Of a stretch of DNA of 64,000 nucleotides, positions 16,066 to 24,125 are shown piece after piece (the first letter of the stretch is position 1; each line of letters begins with the position of its first letter). A program made the position numbers and the translations under genes. The notes under the pieces were generated by a model. The model saw only the letters and a list, made by a program, of their open reading frames with translations. It searched no databases and was not told the DNA's origin. Source of the stretch: Algoriphagus antarcticus (GTDB lineage: Bacteria; Bacteroidota; Bacteroidia; Cytophagales; Cyclobacteriaceae); contig NZ_MSSW01000031.1 of NCBI RefSeq assembly GCF_002150685.1, forward strand, positions 1 through 64,000, written 5' to 3'.

Positions 16066-16479
16066 ATGAATATGTCATCACCTCTTTCCATACTACAAAG
16101 TCATAAGCTTCGAATCACTGATTGTCGACGAGAAATAATCCGGGAGTTTCTGGACAAACAAGTAGCCTTGGCACATTCGGATCTGGAAGAATCATTGGAT
16201 AGCCAGTTTGATCGTGTTACGATTTACCGTACGCTTAAGACATTTGTAGATAAAGACGTGGTGCACAAAGTTCTCGATGATAGCGGAGCTACCAAATATG
16301 CCCTTTGCTCTCATGATGATGAAGAACATAACCACGAGCACGTGCATTTCAAATGCGAAGTTTGCGGTGAAACCACCTGCTTGGAAGCAATCACGCTTCC
16401 AAATATTAAACTACCGCAGGGCTTTAAAAAGAAAGAAATGAGTTTACTGGTGCAGGGAGTCTGCAATAAGTGTTACTAA
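16066..16479 (+). CDS. Fur-family metal-responsive transcriptional regulator
   Basis: This 137-residue protein has the Fur layout: an N-terminal winged helix with LRITDCRREIIREF and DRVTIYRTLKTFVDK, then a dimerisation domain with a His-rich loop (HDDEEHNHEHVHF) and two CxxC pairs (CEVCGETTC and the terminal CNKC) forming a structural zinc site. It represses target genes when its sensory metal or peroxide signal is bound. The motifs do not decide between Fur, Zur and PerR. It stands alone, downstream of a MITE-like segment, and its stop overlaps a convergent small gene by four bases. An in-frame ATG at 16072 is an alternative start. Confidence 0.93.
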   Translation: MNMSSPLSILQSHKLRITDCRREIIREFLDKQVALAHSDLEESLDSQFDRVTIYRTLKTFVDKDVVHKVLDDSGATKYALCSHDDEEHNHEHVHFKCEVCGETTCLEAITLPNIKLPQGFKKKEMSLLVQGVCNKCY

Positions 16480-16703
16480 AAGTCTACTGGCTCAGGTATT
16501 CTTGATTTTGGAGAATCACTTGGCCATTCTACACCTGGAGGCAAGTCAATTTTGGGTGGGGTAATGTCTTCTATTCCCCCATCTCCATCATCTTCACTGC
16601 TATTTCCTTTCCTCAAGGAATTATTGGTCATGGTTGCCATGACAAATATCAGGATGACATAAGCCAAACCACACAGAATCAAATCGATTACAAGACTGCT
16701 CAT
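16476..16703 (-). CDS. Small single-pass membrane protein
   Basis: The 75-residue product has one N-terminal transmembrane helix (VIDLILCGLAYVILIFVMAT). A polar, acidic and Pro-rich tail follows, with SSEDDGDGG and PPKIDLPPGVEWP. I do not recognise a family. The tail is probably cytoplasmic or periplasmic and unstructured. It is convergent with the Fur-family gene with a four-base overlap, and divergent from a YcxB-like gene. The clear helix and complete frame support a real gene, but homology is unknown. Confidence 0.65.
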   Translation of the reverse strand: MSSLVIDLILCGLAYVILIFVMATMTNNSLRKGNSSEDDGDGGIEDITPPKIDLPPGVEWPSDSPKSRIPEPVDF

Positions 16704-16854
16704 TGCTAAAAGTTTGAGATAATATAATTGAATACTATATTGAAATCAATCGTAATGCCGATTTGTTTTCCAATAAAGAAGTTTTTTTATGATTTAAGCG
16801 GACTTGCTAATTCCCTTGGATAGGTGGATATTTGCGCTCTGAAAAAGAAAAGTG

Positions 16855-17328
16855 ATGATCGTAAAAACAAAAAAATACCAACTCCCAACTGGCACCTATA
16901 TCAAAATGGCTCTTATCAATGTTCTGAAAGAGCAGTGGTGGGTAATTCCAATCGCACTGGTGATCATGTGTGGTTATTTTTGGATTGCATCGATTTGGTG
17001 GATAATTGGAGGATTGATAGCATACGCCCTTTACGTCTTGTTTTGGGCGATTCAGTTTACTGGAGTGACTCAGATGGAGCAAAACAAAGTGATTTTTGAC
17101 AAGATGGCCTATGAGATTGACAGCCGTCAGATTTTGATGAAAATCAACACCAAGCAAGGCATGCCCATCCAGTGGAATATGATCAAAAATGCAGAAAAAA
17201 GAAAAGATGCTTATGTACTTTACATGTCCAAAGCACAGTTCATCCATCTTCCATTCCGTATTTTCAATTCAGAAAATGAGAGAAAATTTATGGAAACAAT
17301 CCTGAAGCGTAAGGAGCTGATCAAATAA
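16855..17328 (+). CDS. YcxB-like membrane protein
   Basis: The 157-residue protein has two adjacent transmembrane helices (about 28-65, rich in Trp and Ile) and then a soluble C-terminal part with QIDSR-like beta strands (IFDKMAYEIDSRQILMKI, VLYMSKAQFIHLPFRIF). The end fits the YcxB-like C-terminal domain, a PH-like fold of unknown function. ATG at 16855 is preferred to the GTG just before it. It is a single gene, followed 20 bases later by a bidirectional terminator. The substrate or partner is unknown. Confidence 0.8.
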   Translation: MIVKTKKYQLPTGTYIKMALINVLKEQWWVIPIALVIMCGYFWIASIWWIIGGLIAYALYVLFWAIQFTGVTQMEQNKVIFDKMAYEIDSRQILMKINTKQGMPIQWNMIKNAEKRKDAYVLYMSKAQFIHLPFRIFNSENERKFMETILKRKELIK

Positions 17329-17348
17329 TCACTTCCCCAATACATAGT

Positions 17349-17376
17349 AAAAGCCTCCCGATTTGGGAGGCTTTTT
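17349..17376. terminator. Bidirectional terminator
   Basis: AAAAGCCTCCC (17349-17359) pairs with GGGAGGCTTTT (17365-17375) around a 5-base loop. It ends the YcxB-like gene on the plus strand and could also end the frameshifted minus-strand gene. Confidence 0.85.
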
Positions 17377-17434
17377 GCGTTTTATTAACATAATAAAAGG
17401 TTTTTCTAACTCGCTCGTCTTGCTGAAATATTTC

Positions 17435-17592
17435 TCAAACACTTGGCTTAATGCCGTCGGTTTTTGAACGTTTCTGCTTGAAATATTCAACGATTTCCTT
17501 ATTAGACATCTTGGAAATTTTGCATTCAATTTGTCCTTGATCTCGCGAGCCATTTTAATAGCATCAAATTCTTTTTTAGTTTTCGTTTCCAT
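17435..17592 (-). pseudogene. Frameshifted 52-residue small gene, possible antitoxin-like remnant
   Basis: The frame starts METKTKKEFDAIKMAREIKD, then switches to implausible sequence that runs into the terminator hairpin. Adding one A in the A-run after codon 34 restores a sensible end, KMSNKEIVEYFKQKRS followed by KTDGIKPSV and a stop at 17435. The restored protein resembles small Bacteroidota proteins with a KxFDxxxM start and an (M/L)SxxEIxxYF middle, often found beside toxin genes. That comparison is from memory. No toxin gene is adjacent. The frameshift is either a real mutation or a homopolymer sequencing error. Confidence 0.6.
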
Positions 17593-17689
17593 AATTCATT
17601 AAGTCTTCTTGGCAATAAATGTTGGAGAACTTATCTTCTTCACGGGCGATTCTTTTTGGATCAATGTCATAAAATTCATTCCTTCTCAC
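17576..17689 (-). CDS. Possible 37-residue protein or gene fragment
   Basis: A GTG-started frame encodes RRNEFYDIDPKRIAREEDK followed by FSNIYCQEDLMNYGNEN. The composition looks protein-like, and its end overlaps the start of the frameshifted small gene by 17 bases, as in a coupled pair. An in-frame stop lies two codons upstream of the GTG, so any longer parent has been lost. It may be the remnant of the partner of the neighbouring broken gene. I cannot assign a family. Confidence 0.22.
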   Translation of the reverse strand: MRRNEFYDIDPKRIAREEDKFSNIYCQEDLMNYGNEN

Positions 17690-17757
17690 AATCTAGTCAC
17701 TTGGAATAAAGATTGATGCTTATATTTTTCTTTTTTCATTCTAATTCTAAATTAAAC

Positions 17758-20700
17758 CTACTTTAACTTCCCCATAATAACCTCTATCGCCTTATCGAGC
17801 TGCTTTTGATTTCCTTCCAGTCGATCCACAAATCCTTCATCCACTCGGATGTCAGGAGCTACGCCATCTTTCTCTAAATTACGTCCATCAAGCGTATAGC
17901 AGCCCCAAGCAGGTAGTCGATAGAAGGATCCGTCCACCAAGCCCTGACCAGAGGTGAAGATAATCCAGCGGTAAGTCTCTGTCCCGATGATGGTTCCTAA
18001 GCCCAATTCTTTGAAACCTGCCGCAGTCATCTCTGCATCGGAAAGTGATTGCTCATTAATTAAGAGTACGATAGGTTTATCAGCTGGTGAGAAGTTCGGC
18101 TGATTGCTCAGCTTTCCGTCACGGTATTTCCATTGTAAATAGCTCTTTTGGCTAAGGAACTGCAAGACTTGGTCATGCACATTCCCTCCCGTATTATAAC
18201 GTAGATCGAGAATCAGACCTTCACGATTTCCTTTCACAGAGACCATCTCTTCCATGAAATGCTGTAGCTCGCCGCCACTCATATTCTTCATGTGGACATA
18301 TGAGATTTTATCGCCAGAATTTTCGTCCACATAGGCTTCATTTTTATCCATCCATTCATCGTAAAGCCAGGTTTTCATTTCCCCCGTGGAAGCTGGATGA
18401 ACTTTCAGCTTCACTTCTTGGCCCTTTCTATCAAAAGTCAATGTAAGTTCCTCAGCCATTGAAGGCCCAGAAAAGTAGTACTCACGGTTTTGGTTTGGAT
18501 TGATTTTCACTCCATTCACTACCACTAACTTATCGCCTGACATCACTGGCCTAGGATCCAGATCAGCAGGACTATGTTTCAAAATACGATTCACTGTAAA
18601 AGGATTCTCTTCGTCAAAGACAATTCCTGCGTTCATCGAGCGGGTACCGAAGTAACCTTTCTCCTCATCCCCGTTTGAGCTAAAGCCAAAATGAGAGGTA
18701 TTCAACTCGCCCAGCATATCATTGAAAATAGTGCGAAGATTCTCTCGGCTGCTTACATAAGGCAAAAACTCCGCATATCGATCCCGCAGTTCCTGCCAGT
18801 TTTCCCCATGAAAATCTCCGTCGTAAAAATTTTGCTCCAGCCCTGCCCAAGCCTCATAATACATTTGTTCAAACTCATCCCTGAGCTTCTTTTCAAAAGC
18901 CTGTGAAATTTTGATCTCTTCAGTCTTATTACTGGCTGGATCTAGGGTATGCACTTTTCCTCCTGCAAGCAGGTATATCTTGTCCTTTGCCTGTACCAAT
19001 TCAAAACCACCGATTCTGTCGTCACTGATTTTCTCAGTTTTTGTTTTCTCGAAATCTTCCAGCGTAGTTTTCCACAATTTTGAATCTCCCTCATCATGAT
19101 TGGAGGAATAAAAAACATAGGTTTTATCGTCTTTCTGCATGACCACAGGATTGCCCTGCTCACCAAATTCAGGCCCGACCAGTTCCAATCGATCCATGAA
19201 ATCTCCCCGTGTGATCTTCACTTTTGGTAAGGGCTTCACTTCCTTAGCCTCTTTTTTATCCTTGTCCGTCTTGTCATCTTTGGACTCTTCTTTGAAAAGA
19301 TCGGCAACTTTATCCGACTCAAAAAGATCTGCAAACTTCTCCAACTTCATCCGATAAATATGAGCATCGGTCGTGCCATAAGGATAGCTCGCATGCGTGC
19401 GATCTGTGGAAAAGTAAATGTATTTGCCGTCGGGCGACCAATACGGCGAAGTCTCTGTCACGAATGTCTCCGTCAGGTTAATCGTTTTCTTAGTCGCTCT
19501 GTGATACACTATCACTTCCCTCTCAAAATTCCTAATCGGACTAAATACCACGTATTCATCATCAGGTGACAGATAAGCATTTGGCGTATAAATGCCCCAA
19601 AGCTCATCTTCCACGAGCGTTTTACTTTCCAACGTCTTTAGATCTATCTCACGAACTTCATTCCTTCCTCCGATATACACTCCCAGCGTACGATCCGAAT
19701 TCAAAGTAAATTGTCGGTTTTTGAATTTGTCATCAGTAAGCTGCTTCTCCTCTTCTGGATTCTGAGCAGAGATTGTATACCAATTGTGATATCCTTTTAT
19801 CGTTCGAGAAAAAATGAGGGTTTTGTTATCAGCCATCCACTTCACTTCTTCCACAGCTTCTTTGGGATCGGTGGGAATTTGCTTCGCAAATTTTCCTTTC
19901 ACATCAGAGATAAAAAGCACTCCGCGAGATACGAAAGCCATTTTATTTCCGTCAGGCGAGACATCAAAATGTGATATATTTCCCGCAACTTGACGAGTAA
20001 GATCCTTTTGAAGTGTTTGATTTTGATAAATGGAAATGTTTGGCTGACTGGTATTGCCAGAAGCTACATCATAGACAAAAACCTGGTAATCTTTTCGGAA
20101 GACAATTTTTTCACCATTGGCACTGACCTTTGGCCACATGATGGAAGTGGGAAAGTCTGTCAACTGCGTTTTAGTGCTTCCTTTAAATGTGTATAAGTTA
20201 TATTCTCCGTTAGCTTCATCCGATTGGAAAAACACATTTCCATTTTGATCAATGGTCGCTCCAAAGTCCTTTCCTTCGTAATCCGTGTATTGAGTGAAGT
20301 TCTTTGTAGCAGGATTGTATGACTTGATATCCGGATTGTATTCGCCTTTGTAGCGCTTGCGATGGGCAAAGTTCTTACTTTCCCAAGTTTCATTAAAATA
20401 CAATTCTCCAGTTTTTGGCTGAACGACTGCCCCGTGAATAGTATTGAAATAATGTGGAAAAAGTCGCTTTGGCGTAGAACCATTTAAATCAATTTCATAA
20501 GATGAGAACCTATTGTACCGATCAGAAGTGAAATACACCTTATCACTTTGCCAACTCCAAGACTCTACCTCATCAGTTCCTTCATGGAAGGTCAGCTGGC
20601 GTATTTCTCCACCTTCCATAGGCATCAGAAATATGTCCTTATTTCCATATTGCTCGGCTGTGAATGCCAGCCATTTTCCGTCAGGAGATACAGCGGGTCT

Positions 20701-20907
20701 GCTCTCAATTCCTTCCATAGCAGGCAAGCGCATGGAGGATCCTCCACCCACAGGCACTTTCCAAAGATCTCCTTCGAAACTGAAAACAATCTCTTTCGCA
20801 TCCGGAGTAAGAGTTGGATCAAGGACAAAATATGGTGAATCAATAGTTTGAGCTTTTGCTGCGCAAATGCCACTGAGTAAAAGAAAAGCGAAGAATATCT
20901 TTCTCAT
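17758..20907 (-). CDS. Tricorn-like S41 family protease
   Basis: The 1049-residue protein has a signal peptide (FFAFLLLSGICAAKAQ), two beta-propeller halves built from WD40/TolB-like PD40 repeats (for example LTPDAKEIVFSF and SPDGKWLAF), a PDZ domain (about 760-830) and a C-terminal S41 peptidase core. The Tricorn catalytic residues can be placed at His739 (LNTSH), Ser956-Asp957 (QSLSDAEM) and Glu1012 (GRNLEKDGVAPD). It should degrade peptides in the periplasm, whereas archaeal Tricorn is cytosolic. A Lys/Asp-rich insert lies between the propellers. ATG at 20907 fits the signal peptide. The upstream ATG at 20988 would add an unlikely second hydrophobic segment. Confidence 0.93.
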   Translation of the reverse strand: MRKIFFAFLLLSGICAAKAQTIDSPYFVLDPTLTPDAKEIVFSFEGDLWKVPVGGGSSMRLPAMEGIESRPAVSPDGKWLAFTAEQYGNKDIFLMPMEGGEIRQLTFHEGTDEVESWSWQSDKVYFTSDRYNRFSSYEIDLNGSTPKRLFPHYFNTIHGAVVQPKTGELYFNETWESKNFAHRKRYKGEYNPDIKSYNPATKNFTQYTDYEGKDFGATIDQNGNVFFQSDEANGEYNLYTFKGSTKTQLTDFPTSIMWPKVSANGEKIVFRKDYQVFVYDVASGNTSQPNISIYQNQTLQKDLTRQVAGNISHFDVSPDGNKMAFVSRGVLFISDVKGKFAKQIPTDPKEAVEEVKWMADNKTLIFSRTIKGYHNWYTISAQNPEEEKQLTDDKFKNRQFTLNSDRTLGVYIGGRNEVREIDLKTLESKTLVEDELWGIYTPNAYLSPDDEYVVFSPIRNFEREVIVYHRATKKTINLTETFVTETSPYWSPDGKYIYFSTDRTHASYPYGTTDAHIYRMKLEKFADLFESDKVADLFKEESKDDKTDKDKKEAKEVKPLPKVKITRGDFMDRLELVGPEFGEQGNPVVMQKDDKTYVFYSSNHDEGDSKLWKTTLEDFEKTKTEKISDDRIGGFELVQAKDKIYLLAGGKVHTLDPASNKTEEIKISQAFEKKLRDEFEQMYYEAWAGLEQNFYDGDFHGENWQELRDRYAEFLPYVSSRENLRTIFNDMLGELNTSHFGFSSNGDEEKGYFGTRSMNAGIVFDEENPFTVNRILKHSPADLDPRPVMSGDKLVVVNGVKINPNQNREYYFSGPSMAEELTLTFDRKGQEVKLKVHPASTGEMKTWLYDEWMDKNEAYVDENSGDKISYVHMKNMSGGELQHFMEEMVSVKGNREGLILDLRYNTGGNVHDQVLQFLSQKSYLQWKYRDGKLSNQPNFSPADKPIVLLINEQSLSDAEMTAAGFKELGLGTIIGTETYRWIIFTSGQGLVDGSFYRLPAWGCYTLDGRNLEKDGVAPDIRVDEGFVDRLEGNQKQLDKAIEVIMGKLK

Positions 20908-20954
20908 AAAGGTGGTTTTAAGGAATAGTCGAATAAAGTTAAAAAACAGTACCC

Positions 20955-20985
20955 AAAAAAAAAGCCTGTCCAACAAGACAAGCTT
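20955..20985 (-). terminator. Terminator of the fasciclin gene
   Basis: AAGCCTGTC (20962-20970) pairs with GACAAGCTT (20977-20985) with one mismatch, and the A-run at 20955-20963 gives a U-tract on the minus strand. It separates the fasciclin gene from the Tricorn-like gene. Confidence 0.75.
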
Positions 20986-21011
20986 CATTTCAAAAGAATT
21001 TGCTCCTAATA

Positions 21012-21518
21012 TTACATTGGAGGCATGATGACAGTATCAATGATATGTACTACTCCGTTGTCAGCCATTACATCAGCTTTAATAACATTAGCATTATTAA
21101 TCATTGCTTTACCATTCATCAAAGTTACTTTAACTTCACTTCCTTCAACAGTTTTGGCCATTTGACCATTCTTTAGGTCAGTTGACATTACTTTACCAGC
21201 TACTACATGATAAGATAAAATTTTTGCCAATTGAGCTTTGTTCTCTGGCTTCAATAGGTCTTCAACAGTTCCTTCTGGAAGCTTTGCAAACGCTTCATTG
21301 GTAGGAGCAAAAACTGTGAATGGACCATCTCCCTTTAAAGTTTCAACCAATCCAGCAGCTTTTACGGCAGCTACCAACGTGCTAAGCATATCTTGAGAAG
21401 CAGCTAAGTCAACTATATCTGCATCAAATCGAGTCTCATGAACTGTACTTGTCTTCATTGTAAAAGATGATGCTACTACGAGCAACATAAGCATCATTAC
21501 TGTTCCTAATTTTTTCAT
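21012..21518 (-). CDS. Fasciclin (FAS1) domain protein
   Basis: The 168-residue protein is a single FAS1 domain behind a signal peptide ([14 protein letters not shown]). Both conserved FAS1 boxes are present: H1 [17 protein letters not shown] and H2 [15 protein letters not shown], plus the YH motif [11 protein letters not shown]. No lipobox is seen, so it is probably periplasmic or secreted. FAS1 proteins mediate adhesion or, in some bacteria, ligand binding. It is monocistronic, between its own terminator and an upstream inverted repeat at 21564-21604. Confidence 0.93.
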   Translation of the reverse strand: MKKLGTVMMLMLLVVASSFTMKTSTVHETRFDADIVDLAASQDMLSTLVAAVKAAGLVETLKGDGPFTVFAPTNEAFAKLPEGTVEDLLKPENKAQLAKILSYHVVAGKVMSTDLKNGQMAKTVEGSEVKVTLMNGKAMINNANVIKADVMADNGVVHIIDTVIMPPM

Positions 21519-21563
21519 GGTTGTTAATGTTTAGATTTATTATTGGTTTATAAGGCTCTTAAC

Positions 21564-21604
21564 ACGTTGCATAAACAATTGTTTTTCAATTTTTTATGCA
21601 ACGT
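21564..21604. promoter_or_regulatory. 12-bp inverted repeat upstream of the fasciclin gene
   Basis: ACGTTGCATAAA (21564-21575) is perfectly complementary to TTTATGCAACGT (21593-21604), with a 17-base AT-rich spacer. It lies 46 bases upstream of the fasciclin start and about 100 bases before rlmH. It could be an mRNA leader hairpin of the minus-strand gene or a spaced operator between divergent genes. Confidence 0.55.
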
Positions 21605-21701
21605 TTTTATTTAGAGCACATTGCGTACTTAGCAAATACCAGATGGTGGGATAAAAAGCAGGCTGATTTAATCTATAGATAGAAATTCCACATATTTGGG
21701 A

Positions 21702-22175
21702 ATGCAAGTCAAACTGATAGCTATAGGTAAGACGGACAATAAAGCCATCATTACCCTGATCGAAGAGTACAGCAGGCGTCTGAATTTTTACATCAAGTTT
21801 GAATTTGAAGTCATTCCAGATCTGAAAAATACCAAGTCACTCTCCGAAGTCCTTCAAAAAGAGAAAGAAGGAGAATCGATACTGAAAAACATCATTCCCT
21901 CTGACGATGTGATTCTACTGGACGAGCGGGGAAAAAGCTACAGCTCCATGGAATTCTCTGAATTCCTTCAGAAAAAAATGAATGCGGGTTTAAAACAACT
22001 GATTTTCGTCATTGGTGGGCCTTATGGCTTCTCCGAGGAAATTTATGCCCGGGCTAATGGCAAGCTCTCCATTTCCAAAATGACTTTTTCACATCAGATG
22101 ATCAGACCATTTTTCATCGAGCAACTTTATAGGGGGTTTACTATTCTGAGAAACGAACCCTATCATCATGAGTAG
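21702..22175 (+). CDS. rlmH: 23S rRNA (pseudouridine-1915-N3)-methyltransferase
   Basis: RlmH methylates pseudouridine 1915 in helix 69 of 23S rRNA on the assembled 70S ribosome. The 157-residue length is standard when ATG at 21702 is used, and the TTG at 21696 is not needed. SPOUT-family motifs are clear: VILLDERGKSYSS, the SAM-binding trefoil knot segment FVIGGPYGFSEE, SKMTFSHQMIRPFFIEQLYR and the terminal RNEPYHHE. It stands alone as a single gene. Confidence 0.97.
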   Translation: MQVKLIAIGKTDNKAIITLIEEYSRRLNFYIKFEFEVIPDLKNTKSLSEVLQKEKEGESILKNIIPSDDVILLDERGKSYSSMEFSEFLQKKMNAGLKQLIFVIGGPYGFSEEIYARANGKLSISKMTFSHQMIRPFFIEQLYRGFTILRNEPYHHE

Positions 22176-22466
22176 GGAGTGATCCGTTTTCAGTTAGTGA
22201 AAGAATTCAACCGTTTGGCTCAAGCCAGACAGTCGCTAAGGGAGCCCTTCAGACTTGATTTTGTGTATAATAGCAGTCTTCAGACTGCATGGTTGTTTGA
22301 CCAATTTATTTAGTTTTCTAGTCACTCAACAGACTGCGGCTGCATTCTGAAACTCAGCACTAACATTCCAATGTTAAGTTTTGGATTATTATAGGCGTTA
22401 ATGTTACCAAATTGTTAACTTTATGTAACATAGGTCGTAAGATTAGTAACATTAGCTTCATCCAAG
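22176..22466. other. Intergenic region with AGACTGC hairpins
   Basis: No gene is seen in these 291 bases. A 7-bp hairpin GCAGTCT/AGACTGC lies at 22273-22288, and a second AGACTGC with an imperfect partner lies near 22330-22350. TGGCT/AGCCA also pairs near 22217. These look like short interspersed palindromes or relics. The last 80 bases are AT-rich, contain repeated GTTAnnTT/GTAACAT motifs, and probably hold the promoter of the next gene. Confidence 0.4.
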
Positions 22467-23288
22467 GTGAAAAAAGTACTCCTCACATATATTCTAATTT
22501 CTGCCGTTGGCTTTCTTGCCATGGCTCAGAATGCTATTGGAATTTTGGGGGATTTGCGCTTTGACAGCAGTTCAGAAAAGGAACTATGGGATGCAGGTCA
22601 AGAAAATCCATATTTACTTTTTAGGGCCGTTCAGGCTGAAAAGTCACTTTCTGATGAAAAATGGATTGATCTGGTCGCTGAATTGGATAAGAAATTTGAC
22701 AAAAAAGGATCACATATTAATGTTCTTCGTCAGGTCTTCCAGAAATCACATAAGCAATTATTCAAAACCTACGAACAACATTCCACATTCAATGATATGC
22801 TTGATGAAGGCAGATTCGATTGCGTAAGTGCCTCTGCTGCATTAGCCATGCTTTTGGATCGTTATGGATTTGATTATAAAGTTGTAGAAACAGATTATCA
22901 CGTATTCATAGTGGTGAATCATGAGGGCAAAGATCTTATTTTGGAAAGCACTCTCCCTATAGGCGGTATGATCACAACGCCCTCGGAAGTTGCTTCATAT
23001 TTAGCGGGGTATAAAGCAGATGATTTAGCAGAGCTAAAGTCACTCAATCAGCGACTAGGAGCACCAAAAGTTGATTTATCAGACAATGCTATTTTTAGAA
23101 AAGTCAATCTCACCCAATTGGCCGGTTTACAATACTATAATGATGCGATCTCGCATTTCAATGAGCAAAGCTTCGAAAAAGCGGCATCTCAATTAAATAA
23201 AGCATTAAAGCTTTACAATTCTGAGCGAATAGAAGGACTTAAGGATTTGGCGGAAGAGCAGGCAACACTGATAGCTAACTCAAATTAA
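22467..23288 (+). CDS. Exported transglutaminase-like protein with C-terminal helical repeat
   Basis: The 273-residue protein starts at GTG with a signal peptide (VLLTYILISAVGFLAMAQ). The middle, FDCVSASAALAMLLDRYGF followed by ETDYHVFIVV, fits the Cys...His pattern of transglutaminase-like or SirB1-type domains, with Cys at the start of a helix and His in a strand. The C-terminus has a TPR-like helix pair (YYNDAISHFNEQSFEKAASQ). It may be a periplasmic peptidase-like or structural protein. Activity cannot be assumed because the third catalytic residue is unclear. It is a single gene. Confidence 0.75.
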   Translation: MKKVLLTYILISAVGFLAMAQNAIGILGDLRFDSSSEKELWDAGQENPYLLFRAVQAEKSLSDEKWIDLVAELDKKFDKKGSHINVLRQVFQKSHKQLFKTYEQHSTFNDMLDEGRFDCVSASAALAMLLDRYGFDYKVVETDYHVFIVVNHEGKDLILESTLPIGGMITTPSEVASYLAGYKADDLAELKSLNQRLGAPKVDLSDNAIFRKVNLTQLAGLQYYNDAISHFNEQSFEKAASQLNKALKLYNSERIEGLKDLAEEQATLIANSN

Positions 23289-23410
23289 AAATATGGCCCC
23301 TTGAAGGTGGCGAATATACCTTGGAAGAATAACTCCTGCTGTCCAAACAGTCCTTTTGAAAATAATCTTACTTCACTTTTTTTTCTGGCTCATCACAAAA
23401 TTGCTATGGA

Positions 23411-23434
23411 TTGACGCTCGTTTTCAAGCGTCAA
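23411..23434. repeat. TTGACGCT/AGCGTCAA hairpin
   Basis: A perfect 8-bp inverted repeat with an 8-base loop lies between a plus-strand gene and the convergent FKBP gene. No long U-tract follows on either strand, so terminator function is weakly supported. Confidence 0.5.
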
Positions 23435-23567
23435 ATGCCAGAAAGAATCCAATCAGCAAGGGGTGTTTAATCAGATCAATGATATCACCCTTAGTCATAG
23501 TTGGAATGAAAAGCTCTATCAGAACCATTCCAACTTTGGCTATCATTCTATACGGCAAATGCCCCAT
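23424..23567 (-). CDS. Doubtful 47-residue hydrophobic frame
   Basis: A minus-strand frame starting MGHLPYRMIAKVGMVLIE has a hydrophobic middle and end (HPLLIGFFLAFDA). It lies 25 bases after the FKBP stop and its stop falls inside a hairpin. It could be a small membrane protein in the FKBP operon or a chance frame. Nothing else supports it. The remainder of 23289-23591 shows no other gene. Confidence 0.2.
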   Translation of the reverse strand: MGHLPYRMIAKVGMVLIELFIPTMTKGDIIDLIKHPLLIGFFLAFDA

Positions 23568-23591
23568 TCTTAGAACCGGGCATTGACTATT

Positions 23592-24107
23592 TTAATGGTG
23601 ATGATGTCCATCTGGGCCGTGTGCATGCCCATGTTCAAGTTCTACTGGCAGCGCGTCTCGCACGGCAATGATCTTGCCTTCAAAGGATAAATCATATCCA
23701 GCCAGTGGCGGATTGAAGTCCATGTGAACTCCTTTATAATCAATCTTGGTAATCTCTCCCCGAATCTGACCCCCCTTATTATCCTGCATAGGAATTACAT
23801 TCCCTATTCGAAGCGTATCCTTATTTACTTTCCCTTTTTCTTTGAAATTAGCTTTAGGAATAATAGTCTTCTTTTCCTCTATATAATCGCCATATGCCTC
23901 ATCAAAACCCAGATCTGCTGAAAACGCATCTCCAGCGGCTTTACCTAGCAGGGCCTCCTCAAACTTTGGAAACACCTCTCCCGCATTAAACAAAAAGTAA
24001 AACGGCTTGTCTTCAGGCACAGTTTCATAAGGAACCATCCCGGTCTCACCATTGTCGACTTTCAGGTCATAGCATACCGCTACTACTTTATTCTTTTCTA
24101 CTTTCAT
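23592..24107 (-). CDS. SlyD-like FKBP-type peptidyl-prolyl isomerase
   Basis: The 171-residue protein has the SlyD arrangement. A split FKBP domain (VVAVCYDLKVDNGETG at the start, PLAGYDLSFEGKIIAV near 150) surrounds an insert-in-flap chaperone domain (about 75-130), and a His-rich tail (HGHAHGPDGHHHH) can bind nickel or zinc. It speeds proline cis-trans isomerisation and chaperones folding in the cytoplasm, and the tail suggests metal storage or delivery. No nickel enzyme genes are nearby except a distant HupE. It follows the Wzi-like gene by 18 bases and is probably in the same operon. Confidence 0.93.
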   Translation of the reverse strand: MKVEKNKVVAVCYDLKVDNGETGMVPYETVPEDKPFYFLFNAGEVFPKFEEALLGKAAGDAFSADLGFDEAYGDYIEEKKTIIPKANFKEKGKVNKDTLRIGNVIPMQDNKGGQIRGEITKIDYKGVHMDFNPPLAGYDLSFEGKIIAVRDALPVELEHGHAHGPDGHHHH

Positions 24108-24125
24108 ATCTCTTGAATCTTACTT

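Noticed and set aside
17329..17592. 87-residue minus-strand frame
   Set aside because: Its second half reads through a clear terminator hairpin and gives implausible sequence. A frameshifted shorter gene explains it better.
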